Origin: Ptiloglossa arizonensis | Lineage: Eukaryota; Arthropoda; Insecta; Hymenoptera; Colletidae | Length of the DNA stretch: 64,000 bases | Direction of reading: 5' to 3' | NCBI RefSeq assembly: GCF_051014685.1 | Contig: NC_135058.1 | Location: 14,014,811 to 14,078,810, forward strand | Part shown: positions 55,883 through 64,000 of the stretch, one piece after another | Layout of the letters: every line of letters begins with the position of its first letter | Position numbering within the stretch: position 1 is the first letter of the stretch | Made by a program: the position numbers and the translations under genes | The notes under the pieces: model-generated | Seen by the model: only the letters and a program-made list of their open reading frames with translations | What the model was told of the DNA's origin: nothing | The model's database searches: none

Positions 55883-58800
55883 CATTGGGTGCAAACCGAT
55901 CTTGGGGTAGTAATCATCGATGTTTTTGTGGAAAAAAATTACTTCGAATTAACGTAATAATGGAAATTTTGTATACGTGTGTTTAGTGTTTGCTAATGCG
56001 TGTTTTTATCTCGAATTGGAAAAAATATTTGCTTTCGAGTAAGCTGGATAACGATTATTTGTAAGATAAGTTACATCTTCCAATTGATACATATTTTTCT
56101 ATATTTTTGTGTCTTGTGAAAATATAGAAAGATAAATACAAGCTTCTATTGTATTTAAAGAGCACGAGACAATCTGCAAATTTTCCGTTCAAAACAAATT
56201 TTCCGCGAACAGAACGAATTGAACTTTTGCTCGAAACACTTTTTTTTTGGTCGAATTATCGGAAATACGCAGTTCGAACATCGCGGTTAATCTGAAAAAT
56301 GTGCGCTCAAACGGTCACTAGAATTACGTTCAAATAGGGGATTAAGAAACGCAACGGTGGACGATGTGTCTACGTTGCGAAAGCGAAAAGTAATATAAAT
56401 TAGCGAATTGAAGCGGCGCGAGGTTTTTATTCCCTCCTTTTGCAAAAACCGCATATTAACTCTTGGTTTCGACTACATTGCGAATACTTTCGACGAGAGT
56501 TTCATTTCAAGCAAATTATGAATTTCAATACAAACTGGCTGTACAAAAAAGAAGTTTAAACGGTAACGAGTCCCTTATTACGCGGCAACGAGCTCGCAGA
56601 GATAAAACATTTGAAAATTTCCGCGTATCGAGACTCACCGCACTGTACTCGCCCAAAGTTAATAATATTTTCCTGCCGTAGATACAACGTAAGGGGCGCA
56701 AAGCTGGTCTATATGACAATGTTATACAACTTTTGTAGAAATAACCCCTGCTTTATTACTAAGAGAAATTTTTAAACGAGAATTGTTTCGGTTCGAGTTG
56801 AAATAAATGATTACTTTCGTGTCAGCCCGTGGAAATTCTCGACAATGTGCAAATTCTATTTCATACTAGTCGTACGAGGATTTATTTTCAAAAACATTCA
56901 GTTTAAAAACGAGATTCGTACGTTACTCCATTCTGTCTTTATTAACGAACCTATTCACAGCTTATTTCTGATTACATCGTTGTTGGTCAATATCGACAAT
57001 AAAGTAATTTATTTTTTGTTAGTCCTTGTCAAGGATCGAACGCTTAACGTATACGTCGTACGGAAATCCAATCGTCACGTTTATCGAACACTGTTTCTGA
57101 ACGCCTATGGGAGTTTAACGCACGTGAAATACTGATCGATGGAAAATTTGAGTACAGAACCGAAAAGGTTAATTTACTTCGATTCTTAATGTTTTATTTA
57201 CGTAAAAATATTACGACGATTAAAATTTGTATCTTTATTCGATTGTAGTTTACCGCCTAGTAATTAAAAATAGATATTGATCGACGAAGAGGAATATGTG
57301 TACCAAAAATTAAATATCGGTAGTTCGTTTAAATCAATTTTTACGTCACTAATTGTGTATACGAAAAGGAAGACATCACTTTCAACAATTTGTGCGGTAA
57401 TAGAATCGTGAGCTATTAAGCTTCCGAATAAATAAACTATAAAAAGCTTTCGTGTTATTTCCAACTGCGTGTGCCAGCGCTTCTTTTACATATACAAACA
57501 GAATTAATGGAAGATACGGCTATAGAGACACACGTTTGTTAATATTATTGAGTCAATACAGCGACGGCGCACGTGCGTCCCACGAAATTTCAAACTCGAT
57601 TATTTTGAAAACAAAACCTCGTGCGAACAAATTTTATTCTGTCTTTCCGATTCATTTCCTTCGCGATTTATTGCCTACTATATACAAGCAATATCGATTT
57701 ATTAAGATTTCAAATACGAAGGGAAAAAATAATATTTTTTTTAATATATATGTCATTCTTTGCAAATTTAATTACACTGTATATCCTTAAAAGGGAAAAA
57801 TGTTACAAGTAACGTATTTGTATTATATAATTTTCTATATAAATAAGGTCATCTATCAAATAAAAGGAGTGGTACATTTGAAATGGAGCATGAAAAATAT
57901 ACTCCTGTAATTGTTAATGTCCAAAACCAATGTGTCGGTAGAAATAAATGTTAACCGTATCTTTCTACATACAAATGCTCTCTCGCCCCCACATCTCCCC
58001 CTCTACTTCGAAAAACACTAGTCTAGACTGTCTGATTATTCGTTCAGAGCTCTCTTATGGCGAGACAGTCGGGACAAAGGATTTATCACAATTTATTTTC
58101 TTCGAAGAACATTAAAGTGATGTAGAAAACTGTTTTCTTGGGGCTTAAAAGCTACTATAATAAATTTACATGTTTTATCTACGATAAAATGCAAAAGCAG
58201 ACGTAGACAAATATATTTAAAAAGTACCACACCACGATTAATTATAAATCGTAAATAATTATACACTATATCCTTGTAAATTATAATTTCATGTATATTA
58301 AACGTATTCTTGTAAAGTGGAGTATTATTAAAATATGAAAATACACAAACCATGGTACAAGATTTTCCAAAGTAGGGGGAGGAGCGTGTGTGACTCCTAG
58401 GGAGGTAATTCGAAGAAGATTTATATTTTTTGTTATCATTACTATTCTCTTTCTTTTAAGGGACCACCCTTCAACACTAAAACTACCAACGGTGAACGTA
58501 TTATTATTTGTATCAAACCGGATACCTATCTTCGAAATTAGACGAGGAGAGGACAAATTGATTCACGAGTACCATTAATTGTCTATTTCGATAATTGCCC
58601 ATGAATATTGTAGTCAAAGACACCGTTGATAATCTTTGTGAATTTTAAAAAGAAGTTTGAAGTCAAATGGACCCCTTCTACAGTGTTGAAAATTTTATGA
58701 ACAACCGACACAGGGTATGAATAAAAGTACAGATTAAAAGATCGGTTCGAATTAAATATGAAGACTTTAATTAAATACTGAATTAAATACTGAAGATTAA

Positions 58801-59332
58801 CGAAAAATCGTACGGGGGACTTGTGCAGTCGTTCGAGTGTTCTCGGAAACCTGCCCCCACAGTTACGATGTGACGTCGGTGACGCGCCAATCGGCCGGAA
58901 GGTCGTGTAACTCCATCACGAAAAATAACTGAATTTCCAAACAATGTCGTTTCGGGACCAGCGAATACAAAGTTGTTGGGTGGGGGCCAGGGGAGTGGGG
59001 GATGGCACGGGTCACTCCCTGAGCAAAAATTTGACGAAGCTTTTAGCTTGTAATTCTATTAGCCGACGCTTTGGAGTGCATTATACATGCCGCTGCGTGT
59101 GGCCCTGTCATTTTCAGCAACTACCGACAGGCTTTAAGAGAGCGAAAGAGAGAGCGAGACCGAGAGAGGAAGGTCTGGTTTGCTTTTACTTTTTAACTCT
59201 CACCGCTCGTGCAAACTCGAAGCGAGGCATCGCTCGTAGATAGTGGCCTCTTGGAACGTGTCATCTATGACAGGAAAGAAAAACAACGAATCCGAACTAA
59301 CGAGTCCGGCGAGCCTCTCTCGGACGAAGGAA
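55883..59332. other. AT-rich gene-less stretch
   Basis: Long AT-rich DNA to 58830, then a CG-rich patch with TGACGTC and CCAATCGG (58871-58896). Short ORFs overlap without domains. No RNA gene or mobile element is recognised. Confidence 0.45.
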
Positions 59333-59351
59333 GGAGAGAGAGAGAGAGAGG
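59333..59351. repeat. (GA)n microsatellite
   Basis: A short GA run in purine-rich DNA, followed by an A-run. Confidence 0.9.
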
Positions 59352-59605
59352 GAGAAAAAAAAAAGAACCGAGGCTTTTCTGGCGTTCCCTGCTTCACCCC
59401 TAACCGCCGTGTCGCGCCGCTGAAACGTTTTCTTGCGTGCTTCGAAGCACGGTGAAAAAAACTCTTATCCAATTCGTATGTTGTTTCGTAGATAAAGAGG
59501 ACGAGACCGGAATAATTCGAAAAAAAGAAGCACCGGTGCTTTTCGGATTCGCCGGTCGGAGAATGGAAATTGAACCGGACCACTCTAACGTTTACACGTG
59601 TTTCC

Positions 59606-59993
59606 ATGAAATTTCCTCGTGTCCGGAAAACAAAGACGATTGTTCGCAATAAATTTGTACGAGAACTCTAAACACGCGAACCCACCCGAAGTTTTAAGAA
59701 ATTTTCGGATCCGATCGACCGCGACGGTGATCCCATCAATTTTCACAATTTTTTATCCGAAGCTTGCGAAACCTCGTTTTTAATCCTCGATGAAGTTTGC
59801 GTGTTCGTGTAAACGTTCTCGGTTAAAATTTCAACTCTTCGGTAAATAAAGGTAAATATCAAATTCGATACGAGAAAACGCTCACGGTGTTTAATACGTA
59901 TCGGTAAATTAAAAGTAAAAATGTTGCTCTTCGATCGGCGGTAATGAAATTTCCTCGTGTCCGGAAAAAAAAGATTGCTCGCAATAAATTTGT
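59606..59993. repeat. Direct repeat pair of about 50 bp
   Basis: ATGAAATTTCCTCGTGTCCG followed by GAAAA, then AAGA, TT, TCGCAATAAATTTGTA stands at 59606-59658 and 59944-59993, about 338 bases apart and nearly identical. The spacing DNA is unrelated AT-rich sequence. The pair could be a segmental duplication of the short motif, or ends of an element I do not recognise. Confidence 0.8.
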
Positions 59994-60932
59994 ATTTACG
60001 AAACATGGAAAATGTAACTACAGTTCACCTAACCACCGGAATTGAATATCTTACGACGTAAAATTAACGAGTGTTTTTCATTATAGGAATTTTGTATGTT
60101 TTTACTTCCCTTGTTAATTTTTATCTTTGTATTATTATTGTAAAATTGATAGACGACTTCTTCAATTATATACCTATTACTTCCATCGAGAAAAATGGTA
60201 TTGAAAATTGTACAAAACAACTTTGAAATTTTCCAAAAAAAAAATCGTAGTTTGAAAGAAACATACACGTTTACTTTTTTCTTTAAGATAATTTCGATTA
60301 ACGTTATTCTCCGCTCGCATTATTTCTGCGAAGGAAATTAATTCTACAATTTTGCGACACCGTTTCGAACAAAGTCTATCAGCGTGGGAGTAGACAGGAA
60401 ACTGAATCAGAGTGTCGCGGCCGCATTACTTTGGTGGATGTTTCTGGTAGTGATTCGCAGCTCGTTTCTTCTCGTTTTTAATGTCTGCGCGTGTTTGCAT
60501 CGCAGTTTCAAAGTTATGCACACTCTGTTTTGCCTAAGAGGAACGGGTCGCGACTTCAAAGGTGGATGTCTCATGGGAGGCCTTGTCCGCGACGCACCAG
60601 TTTCTGTTCGCGAAAATATGTGACAGTCACCTGAATCGCGTGACCGTCAGAAATATCGTCCTGGAGGAATCGCTCTATGAAACGCTTTCTATATTCCGTT
60701 CCACGCTCAACGTTTCCGGAATTCGCGCCGAGTTCCACGACTTCCGGTTCTCTGTATCGCGTTACTTATTTCGACGTTCACGCGTCACGCCGGAAGAGAT
60801 CAAAGATTCGGGTACTCAAACGTATTTTTACATTCACGTTGCAAACGGAACTGAAAACAACAACAACTACGGGACAAACATTCGAGGTAATCTAAAAATT
60901 ACATTCTTTATCGAACGATTCGCAGAAGATCT
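59994..60932. other. Stretch with two overlapping plus ORFs, no confirmed gene
   Basis: The ORF at 60384-60623 (79 codons, hydrophobic N-half with WWMFLVV) overlaps a 176-codon ORF at 60562-61092. The latter runs straight into the mariner end at 60933, so at least its last third is transposon sequence. No domain or splice signal supports either. Confidence 0.35.
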
Positions 60933-61046
60933 ATTGGGGTGTTTAGAAAGTCATTTTGCTTTTTTTTTTGTGAAAATGAAACACGATTTTTTTAGAGTGT
61001 ATAACAACCCAATATTAAATTGTTACACAAATATCTTTATTATTGC
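60933..61046 (+). mobile_element. Mariner-type terminus, copy C (remnant)
   Basis: TTGGGGTGTTTAGAAAGTCA, then TTTTGCTTT, a T-run, GTGAAAATGAAACACGATTT and TTTAGAGTGTATAA, in the same order as copies A (9184) and B (28049). Homology fades near 61046. No transposase is present. It is in the same orientation as the other two copies. Confidence 0.65.
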
Positions 61047-61368
61047 GCCGACATTTATCGTGAACCAAGCGGTTGAATTCAATCTCCATTGAATTGACAA
61101 AAATAACTGTAATCCTAATCTCTACTTGAATATTTGTCGCGAAACATCTCTATTTAAATATTTCTGTCGAGAAAGGTATTTATATTCCGTACCGGAAGAT
61201 CTTCCCGTACGTGGCTGACCTTTTGTCATGGAATCTAGATCGCGAACCGAAATAGAATCTTTCGAGTGTAATCCTGAGTTGTGAACTGATAACCTTCGTC
61301 CTTTCTCCAGGAAATCCTCAAATGCTGCAACAACGCTTGACTTTTCATACTCAATATCACTGATCTCA

Positions 61369-61405
<37 letters not shown>
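61369..61405. repeat. (AC)18 microsatellite
   Basis: An uninterrupted AC/CA run of about 37 bases within otherwise plain sequence (61047-61640 has no other feature). Confidence 0.95.
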
Positions 61406-61407
<2 letters not shown>

Positions 61408-61639
61408 ATACTCGTACACATAGTATATACCACCGTGAAACAAAACAGATGCTCCCAAGGACTCCGTGGCGCAGAGCGGAACACTTGAGATTTCCCGAAA
61501 CCGCGTACGCCCGGCAAAGTGGTTCCCTGATACCGGGTTCGTTCTGGAAACTCAATAAATCACCGTTCCGCGCTAAAGCGTGACAAAAGAGACCCGTGAT
61601 CCCTCCCCTCCTCGTGGGTAGGCCGGTTTCAACTACGAC

Positions 61640-62560
61640 CAAACGTTTTTCTTTCGCCCCGTAACAATGTTACCGCCGTGGCGAGCTGCGGCGTTATGGA
61701 CGAACGTGATTCGCAAACTGTATACAAAAAACACTCGTGAACGCGAGCGAGCGACAACGCAGGGAGAGAGGCTTCGGTGGGCTTCGTCGAATCGAAACAA
61801 GCACGACGAGCGACCGAGAGGGCAGCATCGAGACAGAAAGAGAGAGAGAGAGAAAAAAAAAGAACGAAAGGAAAGCACTCGTAGAGAGAAAACCGTTACA
61901 AAAGAGGCTGCGCGATTCCCAGCCGCGGCTCTAATACGTAGCCAGGCACTCGAAGAGGCCCGAGGAAAACACCGACCCCGAATCCAAAACAAATTCGAAG
62001 CGCAACAAATCCAGAGACTCGCCACGGGGCGCACCGCGCACATGCCTCGCAGATGCACCCCTGGTTTTCGACCAGTGTGCCGCGGAGACGCTGAAAATCT
62101 ATCCCCCCACCCCTCCCCTTCCCTTTCCACCGCGTCCCAACGCGATATATCACGCGCGCATTGTGTTATTCCGACGTTCGCGCGGTAAGGCCCCTCGCGC
62201 GGAGAGGGAGTGAGCGCTGGGGAGGGAGAGCTGGCGAATGGTGGGGGAGAGCCACAGGGACCGGTGGACCCACGGAATGTATCGATTCGACCGGCTCGGT
62301 GACGCGAATCGACCCGGTTACCGACCGTCTCCGTTTCAACGCGATTTCCACGACCACCGGTGTGTCTCGATTGTTCGGACGTCGAGCGGCGAACGATGCG
62401 GGATTATTATTTCATTAGCGCTTCACTGTGAACCGGATGAATGCCTCGCTGTTGGACGAGGTCAGTGCCGGACCCGAGGTTTTACGAGCTGTCGCGTCCA
62501 GTGAACTTGGAACGTATGGGGAGCAGGGAAAAAAAATCGAGAGCCGTGTAAACCTTCCGC
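61640..62560. other. CpG-island-like GC-rich block
   Basis: CG-dense DNA with a purine GA/A run at 61837-61870. ORFs of 165 and 173 codons are open opposite each other (61633-62130 minus, 61667-62188 plus), again Arg-rich and domain-free. It may be a promoter island. No start site is evident. Confidence 0.45.
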
Positions 62561-64000
62561 TGCTTTGTTCTCCGCGATGGTTTATAGGGAAACTGCGATT
62601 TGGGAAATTATACCGACGATCCTTTTCTTTCCGATATCTTGGGAAGAGTTACTGAAATTGTAGAGAATTTGGAGGATTGTTGAGGAAAATATTCTGAGAT
62701 TGAAATCACTACGGGTAGGGTGTTAATTAAAAATAATTGATGAGTTAATGACAGATTTTGATGTACGTTGTACCATTGGAATAGAGATTGTCCAAAAGTA
62801 AGGTGGAAAAATAGAAAATTGATTTATAGAACGTCCTGTAATGAATGGTATTATCTAGGGGTGTGTCATCAAGGTGTTTCTACGTGATAATTTAAAGGCT
62901 TGTAATCTCTAGGAAATTTGAAAATTCTTGCAGATTTTGAAGTTCTCAGTAAGGAGATAAATAGAAAAATTCTTTTACACTGTAAAGATAAAAATAAATC
63001 TTGTTTACTTCGACCTCAAAATTAAAAAAAAATCTTCTAATAAGTATATTGAAATTAGCTACGTGAAAATTAGTTGCAAGTCCCAATCGAGATTTGACAA
63101 AGCGTTCTAGGAAAACGTGAGCCAACATCGTCACGACGAAGTATATCGTTTACCTTTTCCTCTCGCGGAACCGCTATTTTTCTACGGAGTCTATGGTTTT
63201 TCACGAAATTAAAAGCGTAACGACGCCCGGTGAAACTTGGCGGCGCATCAATTTAAAACGTCCTCGTTATCGAAAGTAGCCGTGTAATTAAACAATTGTT
63301 TCAATCGATACCACGTACTCGATTTAAATCCAAAACTCGCGCGTTTCCATCGTTTAATCAGCTCCCCCGTCTCGGGTGTAATTCATTTCGCGACGATAAT
63401 TGGAAAACGAACGATGGAAACGTCATCAGCGTGAGAGCGCGGCAAGGCACGTTTAGCATTCAGGTCTTCCACGTAAGCTGCACTTTCCATTTGTTCACTT
63501 TCCCTTGTCATTTTTCCTTGTGTCTGGTGCAACAAGAACAAACAGGCTCCCATCCAATCAATTTAGAATCCTCGATGCACATACATGTATTTCTGATGAA
63601 GCATCGACGTATCCGGTAACACAACGAGAAAACTATTTCGAGCAAATGATGCAACACCGTTGCACGGGCAATGTATTTACGTAGACGAAAGTTTCGAATA
63701 ACAAATAAAACATAAATAACTTTCCATTCGTTACGCATTGGAACGAATTAAACTTTGAATTCTAGAATGAAATATTTCGCCATGAACAAATAAAAATTTA
63801 TCCGTCCAATCGAATAAACGTTGCAAATAAATCGATAGACGTACGTTGATTTTATCCGAATAAAATGTTGTCCGTTTCTGTTGCACGTTACCGCGAGGCG
63901 CGCTAAACAAAATGGTCAAACAGACTGATCGTTAAACGGTAGTCGAGGCAGGACAACGAACGAGTAATACGAAGAGAGACGAAGCTGGATTAATAACCCA
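62561..64000. other. AT-rich gene-less stretch to the right edge
   Basis: No exon, RNA gene or mobile element is recognised. A 107-codon plus ORF at 63296-63619 has no domain. Confidence 0.5.

Noticed and set aside
60562..61092. 176-codon plus ORF
   Set aside because: Its last third reads through a mariner terminus and the rest has no domain.
1..64000. CRISPR arrays, operons, rRNA and tRNA genes
   Set aside because: No evenly spaced near-identical repeats with unique spacers, no bacterial gene packing, and no recognisable rRNA or tRNA core sequences were found.

Overview
This is a window of animal nuclear DNA, most likely from an insect and probably a hymenopteran (bee, ant or wasp). The evidence is indirect. 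There is no bacterial-style gene packing: open frames are short and overlap on both strands. CpG is abundant throughout and not depleted, as in Hymenoptera. AT-rich stretches alternate with GC-rich islands of 0.3-1.8 kb. The recognisable mobile DNA consists of decayed Tc1/mariner-type termini and one transposase N-terminus of a kind common in hymenopteran genomes. No species call is justified.

The window looks like long introns or intergenic DNA around regulatory genes. I see no complete multi-exon gene, rRNA, tRNA or CRISPR. The best coding candidates are a possible first coding exon at the left edge on the minus strand (104-211, 36 codons, donor AAG|GTGAGT) and a possible internal exon on the plus strand (4221-4296, polypyrimidine tract plus CAG acceptor, TAG|GTGAGT donor). 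A 92-codon minus ORF (12945-13223) has a signal-peptide-like hydrophobic core. Several weaker exon-like pieces are reported as findings, with the warning that splice-like ORFs of this size are expected by chance in 64 kb.

Region by region: 0-4.3 kb holds a minisatellite, a roughly 470-bp Tc1-like element with long inverted repeats, and the exon candidate. 8-18.8 kb is rich in local tandem duplications (179, 138, 32, 181 and 152-173 bp units), with a mariner end inside one array and a truncated transposase start at 16.2 kb. 18.8-26.8 kb is mostly plain sequence with a GC-rich island at 24.2-24.8 kb. 26.8-31.6 kb holds a 33/87-bp minisatellite that is one long minus ORF, a second mariner end, a 205-231-bp tandem array and a phased cluster of CRE-like sites. 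33.9-36.4 kb holds a second copy of the Tc1-like element, a mariner-like terminus, and an element whose subterminal palindrome has expanded into a 15-bp satellite open on both strands. 39.9-47.5 kb has more tandem duplications, a G-quadruplex-prone run and a short hairpin MITE. 53.4-55.9 kb and 61.6-62.6 kb are CpG-island-like. A third mariner end lies at 60.9 kb.

Nothing here forms a pathway. The recurring theme is that inverted-repeat transposon ends and local tandem duplication generate most of the structure, and many long ORFs are by-products of repeat units divisible by three or of stop-poor GC-rich DNA. Coordinates of repeats were set by eye and may be off by several bases.
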